56,256 nucleotides of DNA from a bacterium (GCA_030431515.1 JAUIIX010000013.1:1-56256); one strand, 5' to 3'; counted from the stretch's first letter, positions 46,744 through 56,256 are shown. Made by a program: numbers and translations. Notes: generated from the sequence alone by a model not told the origin.

Positions 46744-47220
46744 TTATTTATTCAAGAACGAAGAATACATCCAAACTAATTTCTCTTGTTCACGAATGTA
46801 ATCGCTCATAAGTGCACTCGTTCCTTCATCATTAGCATCATTAGCTAATTCTAAAATATCTCTTTGGAGTGTAATTATAATTTTAAATGAAGTAAGAATA
46901 CTTTCCATGGCCTTCATACCATCAGAAACTTGATTGCTATCTTTAATTTCTGAATTTTTATGATAAGCAGCATAACTATGTTCTGGAGTATGACCTAAAG
47001 TTAAAATTCTTTCTGCAACTTCATCTATTTTAAGGAAAAGATCATTATACAATTCTTCAAATTTAATATGAAGTTCAAAAAACTTCTGACCTTTTATATT
47101 CCAGTGATATCCTCTAACATTCTGATAAAAGATAGAATAATTTGAAAGCAAAACATTTAATTTATTAGACAATTCTTCTACTTTTGAGCTATCTAATCCG
47201 ATTGAATTTAATTTTGACAT
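46744..47220 (-). CDS. dps: Dps-family DNA-protecting ferritin-like protein
   Basis: A 158-residue Dps, which forms 12-subunit cages, oxidises ferrous iron with hydrogen peroxide and protects DNA. The inter-subunit ferroxidase residues are in place: His39 (GYHWN), His51 (FELH), Asp66 and Glu70 (KIDEVAERI), with the same spacing as in Listeria Dps. The N-terminus is short and not rich in lysine, so direct DNA binding may be weak. AAAGGA lies before the ATG. It is a single gene with its own terminator; an oxidative-stress or starvation role is typical of the family. Confidence 0.93.
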   Translation of the reverse strand: MSKLNSIGLDSSKVEELSNKLNVLLSNYSIFYQNVRGYHWNIKGQKFFELHIKFEELYNDLFLKIDEVAERILTLGHTPEHSYAAYHKNSEIKDSNQVSDGMKAMESILTSFKIIITLQRDILELANDANDEGTSALMSDYIREQEKLVWMYSSFLNK

Positions 47221-47330
47221 AAGTTCCTTTTTTAGTGTATATAAAAATAGCTTGTTCTAAGCACTATATAGTAAACGAATTAATAAAAATAATATTGTAA
47301 AGTGACAATTGAATTTAGTTGTTATTTAAT

Positions 47331-48101
47331 TTATTTACTTAAATCAACTTCTACAAAATTTCTTTTAGAATTAGAAAGTGTTTTATTCTTAGATTTAGCA
47401 TAATCATAGCAATTATTTATTGCCTTTTTTATATTAGGATAATGATAATATCTACTATGCCAAGTATGTATTGCTAATTCATCTTCATTATTGTCAAATA
47501 TTAAAGTAGGGGAGTTGTAATACGGAACTATCCTACCTATTGGAGCAATTACAAAATATTTTTCTTGATCGAAAGGAGTTGCATTATTAAAATAAGGAAT
47601 CAGCCCTTCTTCCAATAGCCAAAAAAACTGTTTGTAGAATGGTTCATACAAATCATATTTTAAAGCAGAATGTGTAAATCTAATATGCTTTTCATATTTC
47701 TTTTTTAATTCATCAAGATTATATTTATTAGTACTTCTATATTTTTTCTCAAGTTTATTAATCTTTTCAACATTAAATAAATTAAAGAAAGGATTAGATA
47801 CTAAAGGGTTATGGATTCTAACAGGAATAGAACCACCATCTTGAACACCACAATAATCAAAGTTATTATTTTCTAAAAACTCTATTAAACTATATATTTT
47901 TTTATAATCTGTCAAAAAACAATCTTCATCTAAATTTAATACCCATTTAGAATTAAAGTCATTTGAAAAAATATAATCTATATAATCATAAGCAGATGAA
48001 TTAAGAACTCTTATGAAATTCCAGTCTGGGTCACTCAACTCTAACATTTTCTGATAAAGTTTTGGATTCATTGACCTTGTAATACAAGTAATTTTATTCA
48101 T
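47331..48101 (-). CDS. Putative GT-A-type glycosyltransferase
   Basis: A 256-residue protein, probably cytoplasmic, without a signal peptide. MNKITCITRSMNPKLYQ resembles the start of family 2-like glycosyltransferases, and WVLNLDEDCFLTD contains a DxD motif (Asp58, Asp60) that binds the metal and sugar nucleotide. FDYCGVQDGGSIPVRIHNP follows. The rest (FDQEKYFVIAPIG, HTWHSRYYHYP) is less familiar. It starts directly next to the hutU stop codon and shares its strand and transcript. Substrate unknown. Confidence 0.6.
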   Translation of the reverse strand: MNKITCITRSMNPKLYQKMLELSDPDWNFIRVLNSSAYDYIDYIFSNDFNSKWVLNLDEDCFLTDYKKIYSLIEFLENNNFDYCGVQDGGSIPVRIHNPLVSNPFFNLFNVEKINKLEKKYRSTNKYNLDELKKKYEKHIRFTHSALKYDLYEPFYKQFFWLLEEGLIPYFNNATPFDQEKYFVIAPIGRIVPYYNSPTLIFDNNEDELAIHTWHSRYYHYPNIKKAINNCYDYAKSKNKTLSNSKRNFVEVDLSK

Positions 48102-49757
48102 TTACTTCTTCAATGGTATATTTATATCAAATTTATCGGCATTGTCGATTGCTCTTTCGTATCCAGCATCAGAATGTCTAATTATTCCCATATATGGATC
48201 ATAAGTCAATACATTTGAGAGTCTTTGAGCGGCTTCTTCAGTTCCATCTGCCACTACAACCATTCCTGCATGTTGAGATAATCCCATACCCACACCACCT
48301 CCGTGATGTAAACTAACCCAACTAGCACCACCAATTGCATTTAATGCAAAATTTAAAAACACCCAATCTGATACAGCATCAGAACCATCTTTCATTGACT
48401 CAGTTTCTCTGTAAGGCGAAGCAACCGAACCACAATCAAGGTGATCTCTACCTATTACAATAGGAGCTTCCAATTCACCGCTTTTTACCATTTCGTTAAA
48501 CATCAAACCTGCTTTTTCACGCTCTCCATAGCCCAACCAACAGATACGAGATGGGAGACCTTGGAATCCAATTCGAGATTGTGCATTATTAATCCAGCGA
48601 TGAAGCGACTTATGCTCAGGAAATAGTTTCATAATTGCTTCATCAGTCTTTCTAATATCTTCAGGATTGCCACTCAAAGCAACCCATCTAAAAGGACCAC
48701 GACCATCACAGAATTGAGGACGTATAAATAATGGTACAAATCCATGAAAATCAAAAGCATTTTCAACACTACCTTTATCTTTAGCAATTCCTCTTATATT
48801 ATTCCCATAGTCAAATACTATAGCACCTTTTTCTTGGAAAGCTATCATTGTTTTAACATGTTTTGCAATTGATTTATAAGTTAATTCTAAATATAATTCT
48901 GGATTAGATTTTCTTAATTCATCAGCTTTTTTCATGCTCAATCCCATTGGATAATAACCATTTAAAGGGTCGTGAGCAGAAGTTTGGTCAGTAACTACAT
49001 CTGGAATTATGCCTCGTTTCAGAATCTCAGGTAAAACTTCAGCAGTATTCCCAACAAGACCAATAGCCCATGCTTTTTTCTCTTGTTTATATTTTTCAAC
49101 TTTTTCTAATGCCTCGTCTAAACAAAGCACCTTCTCATCGCAATATCCATCTCTAATTCTTTTATCAATTCGAGATTCATCTATTTCAACTGTTATAGAT
49201 ACTGCACCAGCAAATGTTGCTGCAAGTGGTTGAGCACCACCCATACCGCCCATTCCACCAGTTAATAAAAATCGTCCAGCCAAAGTACCACCAAAATGTT
49301 GATTAGCACACTCAGCAAAAGTCTCATAAGTACCTTGAACAATTCCTTGAGTTCCTATATAAATCCAAGAACCAGCAGTCATCTGCCCATACATCATTAG
49401 ACCTTTCTTATCAAGTTCTCGGAAATGTTCCCAATTAGACCAATTTGGCACTAAATTAGAATTTGCAATAATAACCTTTGGTGCATCTTTTCTAGTCTTT
49501 ACAACACCAACTGGCTTTCCAGATTGAACTAATAATGTTTCATCTTCATTCATATTTTCAAGACATTCTAAAATCTTATCAAAAGATTCCCAATTTCTTG
49601 CTGCTTTTCCTAATCCACCATACACAATTAACTCATCAGGTTTTTCAGCATTTTCTGGGTCAAGATTATGTTGAATCATTCTATAAGCAGCTTCAATTTG
49701 CCAATTCTTACAAGTTAATTTCGTACCCGTAGGGGATTTAATTTCTCTTTTATTCAT
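48102..49757 (-). CDS. hutU: Urocanate hydratase
   Basis: A 551-residue HutU, which converts urocanate to imidazolonepropionate with bound NAD+, the second step of histidine breakdown. I place the start at 49757 ([19 protein letters not shown]) because an in-frame ATG 21 codons earlier would overlap the mvaB-like gene. Marks are [14 protein letters not shown] near the start, [17 protein letters not shown] (NAD binding), [14 protein letters not shown] and [18 protein letters not shown]. Histidase, imidazolonepropionase and formiminoglutamate enzymes are absent here, so the pathway would be completed elsewhere. It follows the lyase gene by 13 bases. Confidence 0.95.
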   Translation of the reverse strand: MNKREIKSPTGTKLTCKNWQIEAAYRMIQHNLDPENAEKPDELIVYGGLGKAARNWESFDKILECLENMNEDETLLVQSGKPVGVVKTRKDAPKVIIANSNLVPNWSNWEHFRELDKKGLMMYGQMTAGSWIYIGTQGIVQGTYETFAECANQHFGGTLAGRFLLTGGMGGMGGAQPLAATFAGAVSITVEIDESRIDKRIRDGYCDEKVLCLDEALEKVEKYKQEKKAWAIGLVGNTAEVLPEILKRGIIPDVVTDQTSAHDPLNGYYPMGLSMKKADELRKSNPELYLELTYKSIAKHVKTMIAFQEKGAIVFDYGNNIRGIAKDKGSVENAFDFHGFVPLFIRPQFCDGRGPFRWVALSGNPEDIRKTDEAIMKLFPEHKSLHRWINNAQSRIGFQGLPSRICWLGYGEREKAGLMFNEMVKSGELEAPIVIGRDHLDCGSVASPYRETESMKDGSDAVSDWVFLNFALNAIGGASWVSLHHGGGVGMGLSQHAGMVVVADGTEEAAQRLSNVLTYDPYMGIIRHSDAGYERAIDNADKFDINIPLKK

Positions 49758-49770
49758 AGTTTTATTAAAA

Positions 49771-50625
49771 TTAGTGATATTTATTAAATATAAAATTAGC
49801 AAAATCCATTGCTTCTTCAAAATATTCTAAATTCAAATTATGTTCAATTACATTAGAATCCATAAAAGTTAGTAAGTTTTCTGTTGCCATATTTCCTACT
49901 AATTCATCTTTAGCCATAGGACAACCACCGTATCCTTTCAATGCACCGTCGAATCTTCTACATCCACTTTCATAAGCACTTTTTACTTTTTCTTCCCAGT
50001 TATCAGGATTAGTATGAAAATGTGCACCTATTTCAATATCAGGAAAAGTAGGTATGATTGTAGAAAATAATTGAGAGATATTCTCTTTATTTGATGTTCC
50101 AACAGTATCAGAAAGTGAAATAACATCTGCACCTTCTTCAATTAATAATTCAGTCCAATTTGCTACAATATCAGGATGCCATTGATCTCCATAAGGATTA
50201 CCAAAAGCCATAGATAAATAAACAACTAAATCTTTATTATTTTTACAAGCAAGTTCATTAATTTCTAAAACTAAGTGAAATGATTCCTTTATAGATTTTT
50301 TTGTGTTTCTCTGTTGAAATGTTTCAGAAACGGAAAAAGGAAATCCAATATATCTTATTTCTTCAAATTTTATAAGATCTTCAACACCTCTTTTATTAGC
50401 ACAAATTGCTAATAATTCTGTATTTGATAAAGACAAATCAATTCCTTCCAAAACTTCAGCAGTATCAGCTAATTGAGGAATTGCTTTTTGCGAAACAAAT
50501 GACCCAAAATCTAAAGTATCAAATCCAACTTTTAATAGCTTATTCAAATATTCAATTTTTGTTTCTGTTGGGATAAATTCTTTTATTCCCTGCATAGCAT
50601 CTCTTGGACATTCAATAATCTTCAT
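49771..50625 (-). CDS. Hydroxymethylglutaryl-CoA lyase family protein
   Basis: A 284-residue TIM-barrel lyase of the HMG-CoA lyase/HMGL-like group, which splits HMG-CoA into acetoacetate and acetyl-CoA in leucine breakdown. [16 protein letters not shown] matches the active-site start, with RDAMQ in place of the usual [42 protein letters not shown] and [16 protein letters not shown] (catalytic Cys about 235) follow. A relative acting on another acyl-CoA or on isopropylmalate-type substrates is possible. It lies 20 bases after uvrA and 13 before hutU. Confidence 0.85.
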   Translation of the reverse strand: MKIIECPRDAMQGIKEFIPTETKIEYLNKLLKVGFDTLDFGSFVSQKAIPQLADTAEVLEGIDLSLSNTELLAICANKRGVEDLIKFEEIRYIGFPFSVSETFQQRNTKKSIKESFHLVLEINELACKNNKDLVVYLSMAFGNPYGDQWHPDIVANWTELLIEEGADVISLSDTVGTSNKENISQLFSTIIPTFPDIEIGAHFHTNPDNWEEKVKSAYESGCRRFDGALKGYGGCPMAKDELVGNMATENLLTFMDSNVIEHNLNLEYFEEAMDFANFIFNKYH

Positions 50626-50645
50626 AAACTCATTTCCTAATATTC

Positions 50646-53432
50646 TTAATTATTCTTCAAAAATTCATCTAAAGCTATTCCAGTAAAAGATAATTTACGT
50701 TTAGCAATATCTTCTGGAACTCCACTATCTACAATTAATCCACCTTTATCACCAGCATCTGGACCTAAATCAATGATATAATCAGCATTCGCCATTATAT
50801 GCATATTATGTTCTATAATAACTACAGAATGTCCTTTATCTACAAGACGATTAAAGCAAGTTAATAATTTTGAAATATCTTCTAAATGTAAACCAGTTGT
50901 TGGCTCATCAAATATAAATAATTTCTTTTTATCATTATTAGTATCTAAATGATTAGCAAGTTTTATCCTTTGTGCCTCACCACCAGACAGCATTGTAGAT
51001 GGCTGCCCTAATTTTAAATAACCTAATCCAACATCATTTAAAATAGCCATTTTCTTATAAATTTTATTAACATCTTTAAAGAATTCCATAGCATCTTCAA
51101 TTGTCATTTCAAGTACATCTACGATTGACTTACCATTGTAAGTTACCATTCTTGCTTCTCGTTTATATCGAGTACCATTACAATCTTCACAAAGTAATGA
51201 AACATCTGATAAAAACTGCATATCCACTGTGATATAACCTTCGCCTTCACATTTCTCACATCTTCCACCAGGGACATTAAATGAGAAATAACCAGGGGTA
51301 AGAGTCAATTGCTTACCAATTTGAGTGTTTGCAAATAATTCTCTAATTCCATCAAATGCTTTAGTATAAGTAACTGGAGTACTACGTGATGACTTACCAA
51401 TTGAAGATTGGTCAACCATTTCTACTTCTTCAATTAAATATCCATTCAATAATTTTTCATATCTAATTACTTCATTTGTTGTAAATCCAAGTTCAGCTTG
51501 TAAAGCAGGATAAAGTACATCAGTAATCAAAGAACTTTTACCAGAACCAGAAACGCCTGTTACAACAGTAATCACACCAGTTGGAATATCTACTCTATCT
51601 ACTTTAAGATTATTATGTCTAACTCCTGTTAGACTTATCATTGCATTTTTATCTACTTTTAATTTTTTTCTATTTTCTATAGATTTCTTTTTAGATAAAT
51701 ATAATCCAGTTAAAGACTTCTTGCTTTTTAATATACCAGGGTAGTCTCCAGCATATACAACTTCTCCACCTTTACTGCCTGCTTTAGGACCCATATCAAT
51801 AATATAATCAGAATGTGACATAATATCAGAATCATGTTCTACTACTATAATAGTATTACCAATATTTCTCAATCTTTCTAATATTTTAACCAACCTATCA
51901 GTATCTCTGGGGTGAAGTCCAATTGATGGCTCATCTAATACATACAAAGTTCCAACTAATGAAGAACCAAGTGCAGCAGATAAACTAATTCTTTGAGATT
52001 CTCCACCAGATAAAGTATGAGATATTCTATCTAAATTCAAATATGTGAGACCTATATCTATTAGAAGAGATAATCTCCAAACAACTTCTTCAAGTACTTG
52101 TGAAATAATCCCTAACTCATATTCTGTAAATTTTACATTTTTTAGCCAATCATATAGTTTATCTAAAGGCATTTTTACTATATCTGGAATCGTTTTTCCG
52201 TGAACAAAAACTTGTCTTGCAGAAGTCCTTAATCTTGAACCATTACATTCAGTACATTTAGTATAAGACCTAAATTTAGATAAAAATATTCTATTTTGAA
52301 TTGTATGCGAATTTTCTTCTAACTCATTAAAAAATGGAATAAGTCCAATAAAGATATAATTCCCATTCCATAAAATTTCTAATTCTTCCTCAGTCAAATC
52401 TGCGATTGGCACATTCGTTCTAATTAATCCACTGTCTTCTAAATCATTTAATTGCATTAAGTAAACAGAATAACTATTACCTTTAAAAGCACTTATTGCT
52501 CCTTGCTTTATACTCAAACTCTTATTTGGTATAATCAAATCTTCATCTATCCCAACAGATCTACCAAATCCTTGACATTTTGGACAAGCACCAAATGGAT
52601 TATTAAACGAAAATAATCTTGGTTCTGGTTCAACATATTCTCTGCCAGACTCACTATCTTCATACTTATTACTATATCCAAAAAACTTTTTATCTGATAA
52701 TCTAAAAATAACAATTCTTCCATGACCATTCATAAAAGTATGCTCTAATGATTCAGTTAATCTTGATAAAAATTCTTTATCTTTTGTTATTTTAAGTCTA
52801 TCTGCTAAAAAATAAAAATCATCATGTGTTAAATTTAAAGGTAAGTCATCATCAGAGTTTTCAGAAGTATCTAATAAACTTAAATCAGATTTTAAAAGTA
52901 TTCTATAATATCCATTATTTCGATGATTTACAATTTCTCTATTTACATTATCTACATGCTCAGATAGTTTAAATAGTACGTATAATTTCTCACCATCAGC
53001 CCATTCCATTAATTCATTAGCAACAGATTGAGGAGAATCTTTCTTAACCAAATTACCTGTAATTTTACAATGAGTTTTTCCAATCCTACCCCATATTAAT
53101 CTAAGGTAATCATATATTTCTGTTGATGTTCCAACAGTCGAACGTGCATTTTTACTTGGAGAGTTTTGTTGAATAGCAACAGCAGGAGGAATACCATCTA
53201 TACTTTCTACATTTGGCTTTTCCAATCTTTCTAAAAATTGTCTTGCGTAAGATGAAAGCGATTCTACAAATCGTCTTTGACCTTCTGCATAAATAGTATT
53301 AAAAGCTAAACTTGATTTTCCGGAACCACTTAAGCCAGTAACCACAGTCAGTCTATTTCTTGGTATATCTACATCAACATTCTTTAAATTATGGACTTGA
53401 GCTCCACGAACTGCAATAAATTTGTTTTTCAT
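50646..53432 (-). CDS. uvrA: Excinuclease ABC subunit A
   Basis: A 928-residue UvrA, the damage-sensing ATPase dimer of nucleotide excision repair. It has two ABC modules: [15 protein letters not shown] and later [14 protein letters not shown] as Walker A, with [13 protein letters not shown] and [13 protein letters not shown] as signature motifs. Zinc-binding pairs are seen as CPKC, CTEC and the later CEKC/CEDC. The usual first CxxC of the N-terminal zinc module is missing; the site reads [20 protein letters not shown]. This trait appears in related Bacteroidota proteins. The gene heads an operon with an HMG-CoA lyase, hutU and a glycosyltransferase, an unusual set for repair. Confidence 0.95.
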   Translation of the reverse strand: MKNKFIAVRGAQVHNLKNVDVDIPRNRLTVVTGLSGSGKSSLAFNTIYAEGQRRFVESLSSYARQFLERLEKPNVESIDGIPPAVAIQQNSPSKNARSTVGTSTEIYDYLRLIWGRIGKTHCKITGNLVKKDSPQSVANELMEWADGEKLYVLFKLSEHVDNVNREIVNHRNNGYYRILLKSDLSLLDTSENSDDDLPLNLTHDDFYFLADRLKITKDKEFLSRLTESLEHTFMNGHGRIVIFRLSDKKFFGYSNKYEDSESGREYVEPEPRLFSFNNPFGACPKCQGFGRSVGIDEDLIIPNKSLSIKQGAISAFKGNSYSVYLMQLNDLEDSGLIRTNVPIADLTEEELEILWNGNYIFIGLIPFFNELEENSHTIQNRIFLSKFRSYTKCTECNGSRLRTSARQVFVHGKTIPDIVKMPLDKLYDWLKNVKFTEYELGIISQVLEEVVWRLSLLIDIGLTYLNLDRISHTLSGGESQRISLSAALGSSLVGTLYVLDEPSIGLHPRDTDRLVKILERLRNIGNTIIVVEHDSDIMSHSDYIIDMGPKAGSKGGEVVYAGDYPGILKSKKSLTGLYLSKKKSIENRKKLKVDKNAMISLTGVRHNNLKVDRVDIPTGVITVVTGVSGSGKSSLITDVLYPALQAELGFTTNEVIRYEKLLNGYLIEEVEMVDQSSIGKSSRSTPVTYTKAFDGIRELFANTQIGKQLTLTPGYFSFNVPGGRCEKCEGEGYITVDMQFLSDVSLLCEDCNGTRYKREARMVTYNGKSIVDVLEMTIEDAMEFFKDVNKIYKKMAILNDVGLGYLKLGQPSTMLSGGEAQRIKLANHLDTNNDKKKLFIFDEPTTGLHLEDISKLLTCFNRLVDKGHSVVIIEHNMHIMANADYIIDLGPDAGDKGGLIVDSGVPEDIAKRKLSFTGIALDEFLKNN

Positions 53433-53586
53433 TTTCGGTGTTTTTATTTGAATATGTATAGACGAATTACTCGCAATAAATTTTTTATTGTTGAAAAACT
53501 TTAATTATTTTATTCGTATTTAATTAAAGAGGCATAACTTTTGATTAATAATATAAAAAATTTTACGATAAAATATAAATAAATTA

Positions 53587-54831
53587 ATGACTAAATTACT
53601 TCTAATATTAATAATAGTATCATTTTCAGTATATTCTAAAACAAAATTAGGAATAGATATTATTATTGAAAACAATTTTGAAAAAATTAAGAATAAAAAT
53701 GTTGCTTTACTTACTAATCATTCTGGTAGAACAGGAGATGGAAAAGCAAATATTAATTATTTCTTAAATCGTAAAAACTTTGTTTTAAAGAAAGTCTTAG
53801 TTCCAGAACACGGATATTATTCTTCAATTCCCGCTGGTGAGCATGTAGAAAATGAAAAGATAGATGGAGTTGACTTAATTTCACTTTATGGAAAAGAACG
53901 CAGACCTTCAAAAGAAATACTTAATGGAATAGATTTAGTTGTAATAGACATCCAAGATATTGGAGTTAGAAGTTATACGTATATATCAACAGTTTATAAT
54001 GTCCTTGATGCTTGTTCTGAATACAATATTGAAGTAATAATACTTGACAGACCGAACCCGCTTGGTGGCTATATTGTTGATGGTAATTCAGTAGATGAAG
54101 GTAAAGAAAATTTTGTTTCATTAATACCAATCTCATATATTCATGGTCTGACTATAGGGGAGATTTGCTTATATATTAATGGAGAGTCTTTACTTCCAAA
54201 GGGAAGAAAATGTAAACTCGAAGTTATTAAAATGGAAAATTGGCAACGTTGGATGAATTGGGATGATACAGGTTTGAACTGGTTTCCAACTTCGCCACAT
54301 ATCCCAACAGTAGAAGCAATTAAGGGTAATACTGCTCTTGGAGTAATAGGAGAGTTAGGGTTTATATCAATCGGTATAGGAACTACTTTACCTTTTCAAT
54401 ACTTGGGTTCACCAAAGTTTAATAAAGAATTATTCAAATCTAAATTAATCAAATTATTCCCAGATGTTGTTATAGACAACGATTATATTAATATTGATGG
54501 TATTGAGTTAATAGATTCAAGATTTTTTCCTTATTATGGTATGTACTCTAATAAGTATTGTGAAGGTTACTTAATTAAGTACTCTGGTAAAAATGATATG
54601 AAACCATATTCTGCTGGTATTAAATTATTAATTGCATTAAAAGAAATGATGCCTAAAGAATTTGAAAACTACCACAATAGTTCAAAATCAGTGCAAATGT
54701 TCAAAAAAGTAACTGGTACCGATGAAATATGGAACTACTTGATAAACAAGCAATATAACAAGATTTTTGATAAAATTGAAAATGAAAGATATAACTTCAT
54801 ATTAAAAAGAAATAAGTATTTGTTATATTAA
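53587..54831 (+). CDS. namZ: DUF1343 / NamZ-type exo-beta-N-acetylmuramidase
   Basis: A 414-residue exported protein with a signal peptide (TKLLLILIIVSFSVYS). The DUF1343 core follows: NVALLTNHSGRTGDGKANI, LVPEHGYYSSIPAGEHV, LISLYGKERRPS, VVIDIQDIGVRSYTYI and ILDRPNPLGGYIVDGN. NamZ of Bacteroidota removes N-acetylmuramic acid from the non-reducing ends of muropeptides during wall recycling, and the conserved stretches match that family. The last helix region ends at LKRNKYLLY. The gene is divergent from uvrA; the shared 154-bp gap is AT-rich and shows no clear promoter box. I use the symbol by family only. Confidence 0.85.
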   Translation: MTKLLLILIIVSFSVYSKTKLGIDIIIENNFEKIKNKNVALLTNHSGRTGDGKANINYFLNRKNFVLKKVLVPEHGYYSSIPAGEHVENEKIDGVDLISLYGKERRPSKEILNGIDLVVIDIQDIGVRSYTYISTVYNVLDACSEYNIEVIILDRPNPLGGYIVDGNSVDEGKENFVSLIPISYIHGLTIGEICLYINGESLLPKGRKCKLEVIKMENWQRWMNWDDTGLNWFPTSPHIPTVEAIKGNTALGVIGELGFISIGIGTTLPFQYLGSPKFNKELFKSKLIKLFPDVVIDNDYINIDGIELIDSRFFPYYGMYSNKYCEGYLIKYSGKNDMKPYSAGIKLLIALKEMMPKEFENYHNSSKSVQMFKKVTGTDEIWNYLINKQYNKIFDKIENERYNFILKRNKYLLY

Positions 54832-54943
54832 TTACTTATTCTTTAATAACTGAATTTAAAAATTTTAGTTTTGTTTTTGAAGTGTTTCTTTATTTCTATT
54901 CATCTGCACAAGGTCGCTTTGCAACTTGGAAACCAGATAAAAT

Positions 54944-55153
54944 TTATTTTTTTAAATCATTAATAGTCAGTTTCGCTTTTTTCAAAATATTATGAAGAGT
55001 TCCTTTCTTTAATTCTTTATGATTTGGAATAATAACACTATTATTTATTTCAGGATTATATAAGAAAATATGACTACCTTTCTGGTGGTCAACAATTTAG
55101 CCCAATTTTTTATGGACTTTTATAATATCCTTACCCGAAAAAGTTTTACTCAA
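54944..55153 (-). pseudogene. hicA: HicA-type toxin with in-frame nonsense codon
   Basis: Read from a TTG overlapping the hicB stop, the frame gives SKTFSGKDIIKVHKKLG, then a TAA at 55097-55099, then [16 protein letters not shown], then [16 protein letters not shown] and [12 protein letters not shown]. This is a full HicA mRNA interferase, including the GSH catalytic His. The stop falls where the family has an aromatic residue after LG, so a single TAT/TAC to TAA change explains it. Without that codon the protein would have 69 residues. The toxin is probably dead, and the antitoxin gene is intact. Confidence 0.8.
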
Positions 55154-55365
55154 AACGCTAACTCTAATTCTCGTATAATTTCATTACCTTTAGATTTATA
55201 GGCATTAACTTTTTCAAGTCCTTCTATATAACACAAAATTGCTTCTTTAGCATTATCCAAAGCTTGCTCTATAGTATCACCTTCAGTAAAGCATCCATCT
55301 ATGGCAGGAACAATTACATCAAATCCGCCTTCTTCGGCTTCTGTTAATACAACATTAAACTTCAT
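55150..55365 (-). CDS. hicB: HicB-family antitoxin (short form)
   Basis: A 71-residue protein with the HicB degraded-RNase-H fold: KFNVVLTEAEEGGFDVIVPA, then GCFTEGDTIEQALDNAKEA and ILCYIEGLEKVN. HicB neutralises the HicA mRNA interferase. No DNA-binding C-terminal domain is present, so repression may need another factor. It precedes the broken hicA and overlaps it by four bases. Confidence 0.88.
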   Translation of the reverse strand: MKFNVVLTEAEEGGFDVIVPAIDGCFTEGDTIEQALDNAKEAILCYIEGLEKVNAYKSKGNEIIRELELAF

Positions 55366-55404
55366 AAATTACCCATTTATTTTCAATAATAACGAAATTG
55401 ATGA

Positions 55405-55548
55405 GAAAATATTTTTTACTTCAGTACAATAAACCTACTTATCAAAACGTTTTGTGTAAATAGAGTTGTATCACAAAAAGAATTTGATAACAGAATAAAA
55501 GAAGCAAGAAAAAATATGAAAAGCATGTCTGAAGGAGCATGGTATTAA
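55405..55548 (+). pseudogene. Orphan C-terminal fragment of an Rhs-like protein
   Basis: A reading frame without a good start runs from 55405 to a TAA at 55546. Its product, from VNRVVSQKEFDNRIKEAR to KNMKSMSEGAWY, shares VNRxVSQKEF with the Rhs-type fragment at 56053 and then diverges. It may be the C-terminal tip of a toxin gene whose body was lost. The stop overlaps the start of the lipoprotein gene at 55548 (TAATG), as in toxin-immunity pairs. Too short to assign a toxin type. Confidence 0.55.
55455..55487 (+). repeat. 33-bp direct repeat, copy 1
   Basis: Matches 56088-56120 at 30 of 33 bases and encodes VNRVVSQKEF in the same frame sense. It marks a duplicated Rhs segment and a possible recombination point. 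Confidence 0.75.
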
Positions 55549-56033
55549 TGTTTAAAAAAGTCAATTTTTACATAATATTTATGTTTGTTTCGTTTTTTTT
55601 ATGTAATTGTTCAGAATATAATAAAACTGAATTTGAGAAGAGTATTGAATCTGAGTATTTATCATTATGCAATGACTCAAGTGTTTGTACAATTGATATA
55701 AGTAAAATAACTTTATTTAAATGGGATAAAATGTTCATATTTAAAACTTCTGCTAGCTTAGATATTATAAACAAAGCTTTAGGATTTTCTTATCCTTATT
55801 ATATAGATATTGCACATCGTGTTATATTTCTAAAAAACAACAAAATTGTTTATCACGATGATTATTATTTTTCAATTGAAAATGAATTAAATACTACAAT
55901 AATATTTGATTTACCAGAAGGTGTTAGTTATAAATCATATGATAATAATAATTCTATTTTTATAATTAAGAAAACAGAACTTGATGATATTCAATCTTAT
56001 TTTATTTTAAGTCACAATGAACAGTCATATTAA
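55548..56033 (+). CDS. Putative lipoprotein, possible immunity protein
   Basis: A 161-residue protein. I prefer the ATG at 55548, which overlaps the preceding stop as TAATG; an ATG three codons upstream (55539) is possible. FKKVNFYIIFMFVSFFLCNC is a lipoprotein signal with a Cys near 19-21. The mature part is mixed alpha/beta (FKWDKMFIFKTSASLDII, HRVIFLKNNKIVYHDD). I do not recognise a family. Its place after an Rhs C-terminal fragment is what one expects of an immunity gene, which is inference only. Confidence 0.6.
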   Translation: MFKKVNFYIIFMFVSFFLCNCSEYNKTEFEKSIESEYLSLCNDSSVCTIDISKITLFKWDKMFIFKTSASLDIINKALGFSYPYYIDIAHRVIFLKNNKIVYHDDYYFSIENELNTTIIFDLPEGVSYKSYDNNNSIFIIKKTELDDIQSYFILSHNEQSY

Positions 56034-56052
56034 AAATCTTTAAATGATTTAA

Positions 56053-56256
56053 TTCAAGACAATATATACACCTGAATCTTCGTCGACTGTAAATAGGATG
56101 GTATCACAAAAAGAATTTGAAGTGAAAGACCATCTCGGAAATGTTCGGCTTGTGTTTTACGATTTGAAAGATGTGATTATTGGAAGTATAGGAAGAACAG
56201 GGTATAAATTGGATGTTCGTGCAGTAAATAATTATTATCCATTCGGAATGTTAATG
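56053..56256 (+). pseudogene. Rhs-type core fragment, cut by window edge
   Basis: From a stop at 56050 the frame runs open to the window end. It reads TVNRMVSQKEFEVKDHLGN and then VRLVFYDLKD, with VNNYYPFGMLM at the edge. KDHLGNVR and NYYPFGM are the hallmark of the RHS-associated core that precedes the variable toxin tip in Bacteroidota. The large N-terminal part that should come first is missing, so the gene is 5'-truncated or a relic; the end lies outside the window. Confidence 0.7.
56088..56120 (+). repeat. 33-bp direct repeat, copy 2
   Basis: Second copy of the repeat at 55455-55487, lying within the Rhs core fragment (VNRMVSQKEF). Confidence 0.75.

Noticed and set aside
55539-55547. 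Upstream ATG (55539) as the lipoprotein start.
   Set aside because: The ATG at 55548 gives the tight TAATG overlap and a better positioned signal peptide; the upstream start remains possible.

Overview
The window is AT-rich bacterial DNA, densely packed with genes on both strands, and looks chromosomal. It encodes type IX secretion C-terminal domains, LolA and OmpA-type envelope proteins, many outer-membrane barrels, DUF1573, DUF4159/DUF4175 and a MenG-type quinone methyltransferase. This points to the Bacteroidota/FCB group. Several genes have recognisable Shine-Dalgarno sequences and TTG starts, which fits an early-branching lineage (Ignavibacteria- or Kapabacteria-like) better than classic Bacteroidia. 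That placement is inference, since there is no rRNA gene here.

Layout. 1-2.9 kb: end of a T9SS cargo gene, an LD-carboxypeptidase, a Bcp peroxiredoxin and an exported thioredoxin-fold protein. 2.9-7.3 kb (minus): a T9SS cargo with a cohesin-like domain, an outer-membrane barrel, a DUF3108 protein and a LolA-like carrier. 7.4-26.5 kb (plus): mostly housekeeping genes (DUF1573, ZIP transporter, CtpA peptidase, DUF3108, pgsA, ftsY, tatD fused to a barrel, Nramp-like transporter, clpP-clpX, uvrB, lipoprotein plus barrel, pdxJ, menG, UbiA-like protein). 26.6-31.5 kb: a giant IgGFc-binding-domain T9SS cargo and a barrel. 31.9-41.6 kb (minus): DUF4159, DUF4175, a beta-propeller T9SS cargo and an OmpA-family barrel. 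42.2-46.7 kb: two paralogous FG-GAP surface proteins with a different, CTERM-like membrane anchor; the second is broken by a 64-bp templated insertion. 46.7-53.4 kb (minus): dps and a uvrA-mvaB-hutU-glycosyltransferase run. 53.6-56.3 kb: a NamZ-type muramidase, a HicB antitoxin with a nonsense-mutated HicA, and fragments of an Rhs-like locus with a lipoprotein.

Working together. A large share of the window builds the cell surface. Three times, a large T9SS-sorted protein with immunoglobulin-like (ASH) repeats is followed at once by an outer-membrane barrel gene, which suggests cargo-partner pairs. LolA, DUF3108, CtpA, LD-carboxypeptidase and NamZ serve lipoprotein traffic and wall turnover. 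UvrA and UvrB form the excision-repair damage sensor, and ClpXP is the main cytosolic protease.

Most notable: the 44-bp perfect hairpin with a 25-bp direct repeat that breaks the second FG-GAP gene; the tatD gene that runs in frame into a signal peptide and barrel; a likely leader ORF or hairpin in front of a DUF3108 gene; a 99-bp near-identical 3' cassette shared by two diverged paralogs; the nonsense-mutated HicA; and an Rhs tail that overlaps a lipoprotein start.
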